Part shown: positions 42,396 through 51,466 of the stretch, piece after piece | Numbering within the stretch: position 1 is the stretch's first letter | How the letters are laid out: each line of letters starts with the position of its first letter | Assembly (NCBI GenBank): GCA_963603365.1 | Contig: CAVCMI010000037.1 | Coordinates: forward strand, 1-64,000 | Origin: F23-D06 sp963603365 | GTDB taxonomy: Bacteria; Bacteroidota; Bacteroidia; Bacteroidales; WCHB1-69 | Direction: 5' to 3' | DNA length: 64,000 nucleotides | The notes under the pieces: model-generated | Told to the model about the DNA's origin: nothing | Seen by the model: only the letters and a program-made list of their open reading frames with translations | Databases searched by the model: none | Position numbers and translations under genes: made by a program

Positions 42396-43829
42396 TTATT
42401 CTGGGGTGTTGACAACGGTCAATCCTAATTTTTCTCCCTCGACGACCATCTGTTTCAAGGCATTTTCACGGGTGTTTTCAATTGCGCCGTCGAGGATGGC
42501 GTTGCATACAGCCTCTTTTATGATGCCGATTTCGCGGCAGGGCCTGATGCCGAAAGCATGCATGATGTCTTCGCCCGTGAATGGCGGCCTCCAGTTCCGC
42601 ACTTTGTCTTTTTCCTCTATCTCGGCAAGCTTTTCACGCACATGGGCAAAATTCCGGAAGCATTTCTGGATTTTGGCCGAGTTTTTGGAGGTCACATCCG
42701 CTTCGCAGAGCATCATCAGGTCGTCAATGTCATCGCCGGCCTCGAACAGCAGCCGCCTGACGGCAGAATCTGTGATGGTGTCTTCTACAAGGGCGATGGG
42801 GCGCAGGTGCAGCCCGACAAGTTTCTGCACGTATTTCAGTTTTTCGTTGTTGGGCAGATGCAGCCGCCGGAAGATGTCGGCTGCCATACGTGCGCCTACG
42901 GCGTCGTGTCCGTGAAAGGTCCAGCCAACCGCCGGCACAAACCGTTTGGTGACAGGCTTGGCGATGTCGTGGAGCAGCGCTGCCCATACCAGCCAGACGT
43001 TGGGCGAAGTCATCGCGATGTTGTCCACAACTTCAAGTGTGTGCAGGTAGTTGTCTTTATGACCTTTGCCGTTGATGGTCTGTACACCTTTCAAGGCGGT
43101 GAGTTCAGGAATGAAACGCTCCAGCAGCCCGCAATCGTCCAACAGTCTGATGCCGGTGGAGGGTCGCAGACAATGCAGTATCTTGTTGAACTCTTCCATG
43201 ATGCGCTCTTTGGAGATGATGTCCAAACGGGCGGCGTTGCGCCGGATAGACTCTTGTGTTCCGGGGCAGATGTTGAAATTGAGCTGCGTGGCGAAACGTA
43301 TGGCTCGCATCATCCTCAAAGGGTCGTCCGAAAAGGTCTTGTCTGGGTCGCAAGGGGTACGGATAAGTTTGCTTTTGATGTCTCCGATGCCGTTGAACGG
43401 GTCAATCAGTGTGTGGGCGCTGTTGCCGTTCAGGGAGATGGCCATGGCGTTTATGGTGAAGTCGCGGCGCAGCTGGTCGTCTTCCAGCGTGCCGTCCTCC
43501 ACGACGGGCTTGCGGGAGTCGTGGCTGTATGACTCGCGGCGCGCCCCGACAAACTCTATGACGTAGCCGTCGTAGTTGAATTGTGCCGTGCCGAAGTTGC
43601 GATAGACGTTCACGTGCAAGTCGGGGGATATGAGTTCGGCGCTTTTCCGGGCAAGCTGGATGCCACTGCCCACGGTGACGATGTCGATGTCGGTGTTGTG
43701 CCGGTGCATGATGATGTCGCGCACGACGCCGCCGACAACGTATGCTTCGAGCCCGAGCATGTCTGCGGCTTTCGCCACAATGCCGTAAATGGGGTGTGCC
43801 AATGCTTTTTCGTAGTTCGTAGAGTTCAT
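42396..43829 (-). CDS. CCA-adding enzyme/poly(A) polymerase family protein with HD domain
   Basis: A 477-residue protein: class II nucleotidyltransferase motif YVVGGVVRDIIMHRHNTDID near residues 22-41 with the two catalytic aspartates, RRDFTINAMAI, then the RNA-binding helices and an HD phosphohydrolase domain (LLHDIAKPVTKRF). In E. coli CCA-adding enzymes the HD domain repairs the tRNA end; which class of product this enzyme makes is not certain. I start at the internal ATG, since the longer frame would add 29 residues overlapping aroC. It overlaps the chorismate synthase gene by 4 bp. Confidence 0.9.
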   Translation of the reverse strand: MNSTNYEKALAHPIYGIVAKAADMLGLEAYVVGGVVRDIIMHRHNTDIDIVTVGSGIQLARKSAELISPDLHVNVYRNFGTAQFNYDGYVIEFVGARRESYSHDSRKPVVEDGTLEDDQLRRDFTINAMAISLNGNSAHTLIDPFNGIGDIKSKLIRTPCDPDKTFSDDPLRMMRAIRFATQLNFNICPGTQESIRRNAARLDIISKERIMEEFNKILHCLRPSTGIRLLDDCGLLERFIPELTALKGVQTINGKGHKDNYLHTLEVVDNIAMTSPNVWLVWAALLHDIAKPVTKRFVPAVGWTFHGHDAVGARMAADIFRRLHLPNNEKLKYVQKLVGLHLRPIALVEDTITDSAVRRLLFEAGDDIDDLMMLCEADVTSKNSAKIQKCFRNFAHVREKLAEIEEKDKVRNWRPPFTGEDIMHAFGIRPCREIGIIKEAVCNAILDGAIENTRENALKQMVVEGEKLGLTVVNTPE

Positions 43830-44779
43830 GGTAGCGTCTTGCTGATGAGTAAAAAGTCGGCGGAGACCATGGCGGCCATGGCTTCCACTACGGGAAGCAC
43901 GCGCGGGGCGACACAAAGGTCGTTCCGGTCAGAGCCTGCGCAAACGGCCGGTTTCCCGTCAAAGCCGATGCTCTGCTGGCTGAAACGCAGGGTAGGGACG
44001 GGCTTGAACGCCACGGTGAAATAGACCTCTTCGCCGTTGGTGATGCCGGCCTGAATGCCGCCGTCGTGGTTGGTTTTGTATGAGAAGTCGCAGTTCTGCA
44101 CGTCATTGTATTGGCTTCCGCACATTTGCGCCGCCTGATAGCCTAATCCTATTTCAAAGCCTTTGGCGGCATTGATGGACAATGCGGCGTAGGCAAGCCG
44201 TGCCGAGAATTTGTCGTAGACCGGTTCGCCGAGCCCGGCGGGAAGTCCTTTGATGTGGCATCCGACGACAGTTCCTACGCTGTCTCCCTCGCGTAAGGCC
44301 TTGCCCCGGCGCAGCACTTCCGAGTTGATTGTGATGCCGTGCCCTCTCAGGAAGGTTTTGGCAAACACGCCGCCAACGACGCGGCAAGCCGTCTCGCGCG
44401 CCGAAGACCTGCCGCAAAGCTCGTTGTCCTTGAATCCGTATTTCCTGAAATAGGTGTAGGAGGCATGAGACGGGCGGATGACGTGGCGGTTGGCCTCGTT
44501 GATTATCACGTCTTTGTTCGGGATGAAGAAGTGAATCGGGTCTCCGGTCGTGACGTCGCTGGAGTCCAAGCCGGAAAGGAATGTGACCGGGTCTCTTTCT
44601 TTCCGCTGTGTGGAGGAGACAGAAGCGTCAGGGGCGCGCCGTGCCATTTCCTCGGCAAGGAATGTCCTGTCAAGGACAAGCCCCCGGGGACAGCCCTCGA
44701 CCAGTCCCTCGATGCGGTCGCCGTGGGTGTCTCCCCAATCAGAGAACTTGAATATTTTCCCGAAGCTGTCTGTCATCAA
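43826..44779 (-). CDS. aroC: Chorismate synthase, internally short
   Basis: A 317-residue AroC that makes chorismate from EPSP with reduced FMN. Family motifs are SDWGDTHGDRIEGLVEG at the N-terminus, IRPSHASYTYFRKYG, RSSARETACRVVGGVFAKT, GLPAGLGEPVYDKFSARLA, and LSINAAKGFEIG. The family norm is about 350-360. Between HGITINS and REGDSVGTVV some 35-40 residues normally present (the segment with the PVRCPD pattern) are missing, and the usual GGGRSSARE is CGRSSARE. The rest, including the C-terminal segment, is complete. It may be a compact, still active variant or a damaged one. Confidence 0.88.
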   Translation of the reverse strand: MMTDSFGKIFKFSDWGDTHGDRIEGLVEGCPRGLVLDRTFLAEEMARRAPDASVSSTQRKERDPVTFLSGLDSSDVTTGDPIHFFIPNKDVIINEANRHVIRPSHASYTYFRKYGFKDNELCGRSSARETACRVVGGVFAKTFLRGHGITINSEVLRRGKALREGDSVGTVVGCHIKGLPAGLGEPVYDKFSARLAYAALSINAAKGFEIGLGYQAAQMCGSQYNDVQNCDFSYKTNHDGGIQAGITNGEEVYFTVAFKPVPTLRFSQQSIGFDGKPAVCAGSDRNDLCVAPRVLPVVEAMAAMVSADFLLISKTLP

Positions 44780-44788
44780 TGTTGACCT

Positions 44789-45586
44789 TTACATGGCTTT
44801 TATCTTGCGTGCGATGTATGCGCAAAGTCCAGGGAAGAAGCGTTTGATGTAAACCATGACCAGTTCTCCGCTGCCCACTAATACTTCGCGTTTCTGTTTG
44901 GCGATGGCGCGCACAATCTTGTCGGCAGCCTTTTCGGGCGATATCCCGTTGGCCTGTCCGGCATCCATCTTGCCATGTTTCCCTCCGTCTTTTTCCAGGG
45001 CATTGATGGAGATGTTTGTCCGTACCCGGCCCGGGGTCACGACAGTGACATGGATGTTGTCGGATGCGTTTTCGGCTGCAATGGTCTCGAAAAAGCCGTA
45101 AAGGGCATGTTTCGCCGACGAGTAGGCACACCGTAGCGGAAAGCCGAACAGCCCGTTTATGCTGGTGGTTACGGCCAGCTGGCCTCCGCCGCGTGCAATC
45201 ATCTTTGGCAAGATGCTTTTGGTAAGGATGACCGGTGCGTAAAAGTCAATGTCCATGACTTTGCGGATGACTGCCATGTCGGTTTCGACGGCGGTGCCGC
45301 GTTGGCTGATGCCCGCGTTGTTGTACAGGATGTCGATGCGTCCGAATGCGTCCCAGGCTTTTTCGGCCAGGCAGGTCAGTTCGTCGGTTTCGGAAAGGTC
45401 GAAAGGCAGAATCGCCGCGTCGGGTGCGCCGGCGTCAAGACACGCTTTCTGTACATCTTGCAGCAGGTCTTCTTCCAATGCGGTCAGCACAAGGGTGGCT
45501 TTTTCTTGGGCGAAGCGAATTGCTGTTGCACGTCCTATGCCGGAGGAGGCTCCTGTTATCCAGATTACCTTGTCGGAGAAAGTCAT
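44789..45586 (-). CDS. Short-chain dehydrogenase/reductase
   Basis: A 265-residue SDR. The NAD(P)-binding loop is TGASSGIGRATAIRF; NNAGISQR follows; the catalytic Ser...Tyr-x-x-x-Lys is seen as TTSINGLFGFPLRCAYSSAKHA; and the C-terminus carries a hydrophobic tail (ELVMVYIKRFFPGLCAYIA) that may bind the membrane. The substrate is unknown. The start is 1 bp from the stop of the PLP-dependent synthase, so both are co-transcribed; a sulfonolipid-type pairing is discussed as a finding. Confidence 0.88.
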   Translation of the reverse strand: MTFSDKVIWITGASSGIGRATAIRFAQEKATLVLTALEEDLLQDVQKACLDAGAPDAAILPFDLSETDELTCLAEKAWDAFGRIDILYNNAGISQRGTAVETDMAVIRKVMDIDFYAPVILTKSILPKMIARGGGQLAVTTSINGLFGFPLRCAYSSAKHALYGFFETIAAENASDNIHVTVVTPGRVRTNISINALEKDGGKHGKMDAGQANGISPEKAADKIVRAIAKQKREVLVGSGELVMVYIKRFFPGLCAYIARKIKAM

Positions 45587-45587
45587 G

Positions 45588-46826
45588 CTATATATTGTTG
45601 TCTATTAAGTTCTTGAAGAAACGGGCTCTTGCCGCGCCCTCGCCTGTGTTCAGGAGGACGGTTTCGCCGTCATGGATTTGGCCGGACTCGAGGGCCTTGT
45701 AGAAGCCGGCGAGGCACACAATGGAGGCGGGTCCGAGGTAGATGCCGCGCTCCTGCTTTACGGCGCGCCCGATCTTTACGAGGTCGCTTTCCAAGACTTG
45801 CAGGAATGTTCCGCCGCTTTTCCGGACGATGGGGGCGAGGACCGGAAACATGCCCGGGTTGCCGGTGGAGAGGATCGACACGATGGTCTTCGGGTCAGCA
45901 ATTACGGGAAAGTTGTTCTCGTAGCCCTCCGGGAAGCCGGCGGCAACGGCATTGTTCCATCCTTGCACCATAGGGTCGCAGGTGTCTTGCTGTATCAGGA
46001 TCATTCGCGGCAGCGGCGTCTCGGGGAATGTAGCGCGCATTTCCCGCACGCCCTTGTCGAGGGCTATGGGGCCGGTGCCGCCTGCCACGGCCTGCACATA
46101 GACATCGGGCATCTTGCCCAACTGGCGCAGGAATTCGAACACCATGGTCTTCTTGGCCTCTACCCGGATGGGGTCGATGTTGCCGGCTGACATGAGCACG
46201 CGGTTCTGCTCGTGGAAGTCGGCGGCCTCTTTCTTGGCGGCGGCGTAGTTGCCTTTGCTGATGACAACGTTTTGGCCGTACGAAAGGATGGCTTCAACGG
46301 TGTCGGGGCAGACGTCGTTCGGCACGAATACGGTGAACCGGATGCCGGCGGCGGCCAGATAACGGCTGTATGCCGTGGCGGTGTTGCCTGTGGAGGCGAC
46401 GCAGAACTCTTTGACACCGTTCTCTTTGAACAGCGATGCGGCCAACGAGGCTGCGATGTCTTTGAAGGTGTTGGTGCCGCCGTTAAGGTCGTTGCGGTAA
46501 ACCATCACTTGGCAACGGATGCCGTATTGCTGCAGGGCGTACCGCTCCAGAAAGCCCCACTCTTCAATCGGGATGGCCCCTTCGCCGAAAGAGACGATGT
46601 TCTGCTTGTCAAGCAACGGAAGAAAGTCGAAATAGTGGTAGAAGCTTTCGGGCGAATGATACTTTGCTGTGGCTTGCGTCAGGGTGCTGTAGTCGGAATG
46701 GTAGGTCACTTCGGCGCGTTTGCAGCCGCAGGTGCATTGCTGGTCCATGCTGAACCATGTGCCGAAATCGGGGATTGTGTTGCCGCATTTCGTGCACGTC
46801 AGTGTATATTTTGATTGTTTGTACAT
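45588..46826 (-). CDS. PLP-dependent threonine synthase/cysteate synthase family enzyme
   Basis: A 412-residue fold-type II PLP enzyme. An N-terminal zinc-ribbon-like segment (LTCTKCGNTIPDFG and CTCGC) is followed by a PLP-lysine region DLNGGTNTFKDIAA, where Lys is the cofactor ligand, CVASTGNTATAYSRYLAAAG for phosphate binding, and GNIDPIRVEAKKT. Threonine synthases and the cysteate synthases related to them share these features. The zinc-ribbon start and the exact PLP region are more like the cysteate/threonine synthase branch than the canonical ThrC, but I cannot fix the reaction. It lies 1 bp upstream of the SDR gene. Confidence 0.8.
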   Translation of the reverse strand: MYKQSKYTLTCTKCGNTIPDFGTWFSMDQQCTCGCKRAEVTYHSDYSTLTQATAKYHSPESFYHYFDFLPLLDKQNIVSFGEGAIPIEEWGFLERYALQQYGIRCQVMVYRNDLNGGTNTFKDIAASLAASLFKENGVKEFCVASTGNTATAYSRYLAAAGIRFTVFVPNDVCPDTVEAILSYGQNVVISKGNYAAAKKEAADFHEQNRVLMSAGNIDPIRVEAKKTMVFEFLRQLGKMPDVYVQAVAGGTGPIALDKGVREMRATFPETPLPRMILIQQDTCDPMVQGWNNAVAAGFPEGYENNFPVIADPKTIVSILSTGNPGMFPVLAPIVRKSGGTFLQVLESDLVKIGRAVKQERGIYLGPASIVCLAGFYKALESGQIHDGETVLLNTGEGAARARFFKNLIDNNI

Positions 46827-46861
46827 CGTGTGGAGATTCTTGCAGTTAAATAGTCGGTTGA

Positions 46862-48547
46862 TTAACGGGCGATCAGTTCTTTGACGGCATTTTCCAGTGC
46901 GGAGCCCCTGAGGTCTTTGGCCACAATGCGCCCTTCACGGTCCAGAAGGAAGGTGGAAGGGATGGAACGCACGCCGTATATGGCGGCGCCTTCCGACTGC
47001 CATTGCTTGAGGTCGCTGACATGGTTTGGCCACACCAGACCGTCGTCTGCAATGGCCTTTTTCCAGTTTGCGGCGTCGCGGTCAAGGGATACGCTGTAGA
47101 TCTCGAAACCCTGGTCGTGGTATTTGGCGTAGATGTTCCGCACGTTAGGGTTCTCGCGTCTGCACGGCCCGCACCACGATGCCCAGAAGTCGATGAGTAC
47201 GATTTTGCCCTTGAGGTCAGAGAGTTTCCGGACGTTACCGTCAGGGTCTTTGAACGCCAGCTCCGGCGCCATGGCTCCGATTGCGGTCTTGTTGGCCGGT
47301 GAGTTCATGATCTTCCACCGCTCTTTGACGATGGGATGCTCAGGGTATTTCTCGTGCAGCGCTGTGATGACGGCCTTGTGCAGTTCGGCATTCTGCTCTT
47401 TCGGGTAAAGGTCGAGAAACATCATGACGGCAATGTCGCTTTTGTTGTCCATGATGTATTGCTTGTTCTGTCCGTTCAGGCTGTTCTCGGCATCGTTGTA
47501 GGCGGTCTGGTACCTGTTGACGATGGCCTTTACGTTCTGCTGTGCTTCCGAAACGATGGTGTTGCCGGCGGCTTTCTGTAGGGCAGCGCTGGTGGCGAAA
47601 GAGGAATGTGCGCCGGCGGCGGTCTTCAACAGGGGGGCGAGACGGTTCACCGCGTCCGTACACCATGCCGTTTTGTTGCCCTTTTTGTCAAAGAGGTTGG
47701 AATAGCTCAGGCTGTCTTTTCTGTCGAGGAGTTCCGTGACGGCGGACATGCAGTTGCCCAGTGTTTTCTCCGCCGCGCTGTACCGGCTTTCGGCTTCGGC
47801 TACATAATTGTCAAGCATGGCAAAGTACTCGTCATGCCCTTCGGAACGCCCGCTCTGGGTGTAGTAGGCGAACATCTCCGAGTTCTCACGGTACGACGAG
47901 AACGGACGGTAGTTGTTCTCCATCTCTTTCATGAATTTGGAGACGGAGGAGACAAATACGTCGGCGTTTCCGCTTTTCACCTTCCCGCCGGGCGCGTATT
48001 CGCGGAACAGGCTGTTCAGGGAGTCGACACTGGCGTATGCGGCCAGAACGTAGTTGTCGGTCTCTTGGCAGGCCTGCTTGAAGTTGGTGACCTCTTGCGT
48101 GAGTTTGCTCCAGTAGCGTTGCTCGTGGTCTGTCTGCAAAGAGGAGTTGAGACTGTCGATGATCTCGCTCTTCCGCCTGTCGTTGTCGATGATGTCCTGA
48201 ACGAACGACATGGAGGGGGAGTTGGTGACGCTGACGATCTGCAGCAGGTCTTGGGCATCTATGGTAAGTTCCATGTTTTCTCCCGGCGTGATGACGACGA
48301 GGAAATAGTTTTCGTCGCCGAAATCAAAACGGTAGATGTCGTTCGGGATGTTCAATTTCAGGGTGAATGTGTTGTCCTTGATGTCTGTGGAGGCGTAGAC
48401 CTTACGTTCGTTGCCGTAGGCGTTGACCAGGTCTGCATGGGAGAACCCGTTGTTTTGCAGAGTAACCTTGACAGTCGAGGCGTTGTTCTGCGCATACGAG
48501 CAAAGGCTTGCTGCCAGGACAAATAAAAGCAGGATGTTTTTCTTCAT
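46862..48547 (-). CDS. TlpA-like thioredoxin with DUF4369-type N-terminus
   Basis: A 561-residue secreted protein. A signal peptide (MKKNILLLFVLAASLCSYAQ) precedes a DUF4369-like beta domain, a long alpha region (residues about 130-400), and a C-terminal TlpA-family thioredoxin domain with FWASWCGPCRRENPNVRNIY near residue 450, then FEIYSVSLDRDAANWKKAIA and STFLLDREGRIVAKDLRG. It is predicted to act in the periplasm as a thiol reductase. I start at the internal ATG at 48547, directly in front of the signal peptide. Confidence 0.9.
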   Translation of the reverse strand: MKKNILLLFVLAASLCSYAQNNASTVKVTLQNNGFSHADLVNAYGNERKVYASTDIKDNTFTLKLNIPNDIYRFDFGDENYFLVVITPGENMELTIDAQDLLQIVSVTNSPSMSFVQDIIDNDRRKSEIIDSLNSSLQTDHEQRYWSKLTQEVTNFKQACQETDNYVLAAYASVDSLNSLFREYAPGGKVKSGNADVFVSSVSKFMKEMENNYRPFSSYRENSEMFAYYTQSGRSEGHDEYFAMLDNYVAEAESRYSAAEKTLGNCMSAVTELLDRKDSLSYSNLFDKKGNKTAWCTDAVNRLAPLLKTAAGAHSSFATSAALQKAAGNTIVSEAQQNVKAIVNRYQTAYNDAENSLNGQNKQYIMDNKSDIAVMMFLDLYPKEQNAELHKAVITALHEKYPEHPIVKERWKIMNSPANKTAIGAMAPELAFKDPDGNVRKLSDLKGKIVLIDFWASWCGPCRRENPNVRNIYAKYHDQGFEIYSVSLDRDAANWKKAIADDGLVWPNHVSDLKQWQSEGAAIYGVRSIPSTFLLDREGRIVAKDLRGSALENAVKELIAR

Positions 48548-48581
48548 TTTTGAAAGATACAGATTTCGTGTAAAAAGTTGG

Positions 48582-48589
48582 CAAAAGTA
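48582..48589 (-). promoter_or_regulatory. -7 box for the TlpA-like gene
   Basis: The minus strand reads TACTTTTG, a TAnnTTTG match 35 bp upstream of the TlpA-like start. Confidence 0.5.
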
Positions 48590-48625
48590 CAAAAAAAGCG
48601 GCAGAAACGTATGTGGTTTTTTTTG

Positions 48626-48633
48626 TATGTTTG
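48626..48633 (+). promoter_or_regulatory. -7 box for the opine-dehydrogenase-like gene
   Basis: TATGTTTG matches TAnnTTTG, 35 bp upstream of the ATG at 48668. Its place argues against the longer upstream start at 48578. Confidence 0.5.
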
Positions 48634-48667
48634 CACGCTTTTTTATCTGAAATTATCTGACAGGATT

Positions 48668-49753
48668 ATGAAATTCACAATTATAGGAAGCGGCAACTCC
48701 GGGCTTATCCATGCCGCCAAGCTGATAGAGAACGGTTTCGGGGAGGTCGGCATCCTGAAGACTTCCAATGCGGGGAACAACGATTTCTTTGACGTGATCA
48801 GGCAGGAGGGCGGCTATAACGTGAAGGACGAGACGAACGGAGGGCGCCGTTTCTTTGTGCGTCCGCGCTTCATCACGAAGGACGTGCAGCTCGCCGTGGA
48901 GCATGCCGACGTGCTAATGGTGACCACGACGACGATCCAGCACGATAATGTGGCCCGCCTCATCGCCCCTTACGTCAAAGACGGCCAGGTCATCATCCTT
49001 TGCCCGGGCTATATGGGCAGCCTTATTTTCAGGAAGCATATCCGCAAGGATGTGGTTTACAGCGAATGGGAGACTACCGCCTACAACGGTCGCATCGTGG
49101 ACTCGATGTATGTGCGCATCACGTTCTACAATCCCCGGAATGCCATATCGGTTTCGCCCGTGTCAAGACTGGATACGGTGCTCGAACTGCTTTCGCATTG
49201 CTTTGCCAATACGCACTATTCGCGTCGCCACATCCTCGAATCTGCCATGCACAACCCGAATATGATTGTACATCCCATCGGGCTGCTTTTCTCTGCCGCC
49301 CGCATCGAATACAGCAAAGGGGAGTTCTGGATGTACAAGGAGGCTTTCACCGATTCGGTGCTGCGTGTCATCAATGCCTTCGATCTGCAGAAGAACCGCA
49401 TCCTGGAAGCTTTCGGCTGCGACCCGCTCAACTATTTCGAGGCCGCAAAGTGGCGCAACGAGGAGAACCTCAACATTGACGCCATGGACGTTTTCCGGTC
49501 TTTCGCGGAATCTTCAAACAAGGGGCCCTCTTTCATCGACCACCGTTACCTGAACGAGGATGTGCCTGTCGGACTCGGCCTGTTTATATCTATCGGCAAG
49601 ATCGTCGGCGTTGAAACCGCTATACCGGAGTCTGTCACTACACTGGCTTCTGCTTTGGTGGGCAGAGACTTGTCGGCTCAGGCACGTACAATACAGAGCC
49701 TTTTGCAGAAAGAATCCGTGAGTATCGACGACATAAAAGAGGCCATAAGGTAG
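48668..49753 (+). CDS. Octopine/opine dehydrogenase-like NAD(P)-binding protein
   Basis: A 361-residue protein: Rossmann loop MKFTIIGSGNSGLIHAAKLI at the N-terminus, then VIILCPGYMGSLIFRKHI and an all-helical C-terminal domain (NPNMIVHPIGLLFSAARIEY). This matches the octopine/nopaline dehydrogenase fold (PF02317). Such enzymes join an amino acid to a keto acid; the substrates here are unknown. The N-terminal extension of 30 residues in the longest frame would precede the promoter box and is excluded. Confidence 0.82.
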   Translation: MKFTIIGSGNSGLIHAAKLIENGFGEVGILKTSNAGNNDFFDVIRQEGGYNVKDETNGGRRFFVRPRFITKDVQLAVEHADVLMVTTTTIQHDNVARLIAPYVKDGQVIILCPGYMGSLIFRKHIRKDVVYSEWETTAYNGRIVDSMYVRITFYNPRNAISVSPVSRLDTVLELLSHCFANTHYSRRHILESAMHNPNMIVHPIGLLFSAARIEYSKGEFWMYKEAFTDSVLRVINAFDLQKNRILEAFGCDPLNYFEAAKWRNEENLNIDAMDVFRSFAESSNKGPSFIDHRYLNEDVPVGLGLFISIGKIVGVETAIPESVTTLASALVGRDLSAQARTIQSLLQKESVSIDDIKEAIR

Positions 49754-49759
49754 GGACGG

Positions 49760-50353
49760 TTACAGCAGTTCTGCCGTCCTGGTCATTTTGCGGTAGGTTT
49801 GGTTGAATATGTTGATGTCGTGCTTGTAACGGAAGCCGATGGATTCATACAGGCGCTGCGCTTGGGGCTTCAGGGGGCTGACCACCAACGAAACGGTCGG
49901 GATGTTGAGTCCGGCGGCATGCGATATGCCGGCTTTCAGCATCTTGGAGGCGATGCCGTGTTTGCGGATCTCCGGCAAGACGGCCATCGAGTCGAGGTAG
50001 AACTCGCCGGGTTCTGTCTCCATGTCCATGTCGCGGAAGTCTTCGCCGGAATAGCGGGCAATCAGGATCATGGTGGTTCTGCGCAGGGCGGCATAGTCTT
50101 CCCCTCTGTAGCAGGTGAGGCTGCCGACGGGGCGTTCACCCAGTACCGCGACAATGCTGTTTTTCCAACTGTACAGCACATCGGTGCGGCTGCATAGCAA
50201 ACGCGACATACGCAGCATCTCTTCGGTGGGGCTTTCGATGCCGGCAGCGGTCATCACGGCCCAAGAGATGAAAGGCACGTCCTCTGCGGTGGCGGGCCTG
50301 AGCCGGGTCGGGATATCAGAAATCTCGGCTTGGATGTCTTTCGGTTTTTTCAA
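49760..50353 (-). CDS. GNAT-family N-acetyltransferase
   Basis: A 197-residue acetyltransferase. The acetyl-CoA-binding region is LDSMAVLPEIRKHGIASKML, with the R/Q-x-x-G-x-A-like turn, followed by VSLVVSPLKPQAQRLYESIG. The acceptor is unknown. It faces the opine-dehydrogenase-like gene (7 bp apart) and follows lpxC by 12 bp, so it may be co-transcribed with lpxC. Confidence 0.88.
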   Translation of the reverse strand: MKKPKDIQAEISDIPTRLRPATAEDVPFISWAVMTAAGIESPTEEMLRMSRLLCSRTDVLYSWKNSIVAVLGERPVGSLTCYRGEDYAALRRTTMILIARYSGEDFRDMDMETEPGEFYLDSMAVLPEIRKHGIASKMLKAGISHAAGLNIPTVSLVVSPLKPQAQRLYESIGFRYKHDINIFNQTYRKMTRTAELL

Positions 50354-50365
50354 TCTTTGAGGTTT

Positions 50366-51292
50366 TTATTCGTTGATGATTTCAAAGTCAGGGCTCTCTA
50401 AGATTTTCTTTGCGAAAGCGGTATTGGCGAAGTGACCGGGGCGGTTGGCGGTGATTTCAGCGCACAGAGGACATCCCAGCAGGTAGAGGTCGCCGATGAG
50501 GTCAAGCAGCTTGTGGCGAGCCGGCTCGTTCTCGTGGCGTAACGACACGTTGTTCAAGATATGGTCGGGGGTGACGGTGATGTTGTCTTTGTCGAAGAAG
50601 CGGGCGAGTTGGTGCAGCACTTTCGGCTCCGGCACTTTGTCAACGAAGACGATGGCATTGTCGAGGTCGCCTCCTTTCACGAGCTGGTTCTGTATGAGGA
50701 ACTGAAGTTCGTTCAGGAACACGAATGTCCGGCAGTCGTAGATTTCCGGGTAGAAGTTTGCCATGTCGTCGAGCATGGCTTGTTGCGCGGCCAGCACTTT
50801 GGTGCCGTAGTCCACGTTGACGGTCATTTTGAAGTGGGCTGCCGGCTTTATGGTCAGCGTCACTTGCTGTTCGGGGATGTCAAGGGATATCTCTTTCTTG
50901 ACGATGCCGGTGCGGCGGGGCGCGTCAAGTCTCTGCAGTCCTGCGCTTTTGAGCATTTCGATGTATATCTGCGCGCTTCCGTCGAGGATTGGGGTTTCGG
51001 GGCCCGCGGTCTTGACGAGCACGTTGTCGATTCCGAGACCTGCCAATGCGGCCATAAGGTGCTCAATGGTGTGCACTTCAGCTTTGCCGTCGCGGACGGA
51101 TGTGCCGCGCGAGGTGTCGAACACGTTCTGCGGAACGGCCCTGACTTCAGGAACCCCTGGCAAGTCAATGCGCGAGAAGCGTATCCCGAAGCCGGCGGGC
51201 GCCGGCTCAAACGACACCGTGACCTGTTTCCCGGTATGCAAACCCTTTCCCGATATCGAAATCGGCGTCAAGATGGTGGTCTGAAAATTCAT
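50366..51292 (-). CDS. lpxC: UDP-3-O-acyl-GlcNAc deacetylase, without FabZ
   Basis: A 308-residue LpxC that removes the acetyl group in the first committed step of lipid A synthesis. The zinc ligands are in HTIEHLMAALAGLGIDN and RHENEPARHKLLDLIGDLYL; LKSAGLQ and GPETPILDGSA are conserved. In most Bacteroidales LpxC is fused to FabZ, about 460 residues in total. Here the protein ends at FEIINE and no FabZ sequence follows. The stop is followed 12 bp later by the GNAT gene. lpxD lies 174 bp upstream in the same direction. Confidence 0.95.
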   Translation of the reverse strand: MNFQTTILTPISISGKGLHTGKQVTVSFEPAPAGFGIRFSRIDLPGVPEVRAVPQNVFDTSRGTSVRDGKAEVHTIEHLMAALAGLGIDNVLVKTAGPETPILDGSAQIYIEMLKSAGLQRLDAPRRTGIVKKEISLDIPEQQVTLTIKPAAHFKMTVNVDYGTKVLAAQQAMLDDMANFYPEIYDCRTFVFLNELQFLIQNQLVKGGDLDNAIVFVDKVPEPKVLHQLARFFDKDNITVTPDHILNNVSLRHENEPARHKLLDLIGDLYLLGCPLCAEITANRPGHFANTAFAKKILESPDFEIINE

Positions 51293-51466
51293 TGGATGTT
51301 AAATAAATGTTTCAAGTTGACAGGACTTCTGTTCTTTTTCCGTAGTCTTAGCAAAAAACCCTGTGCCGTGAAGTCCGTTAAACGGAATGCGGGTGCTTTG
51401 CCGGATGCGATGGGCATTTTCTGTTTTGTTTCTTTCAGGAAGAGGGCAGGGCATCTACCGCGGAAA

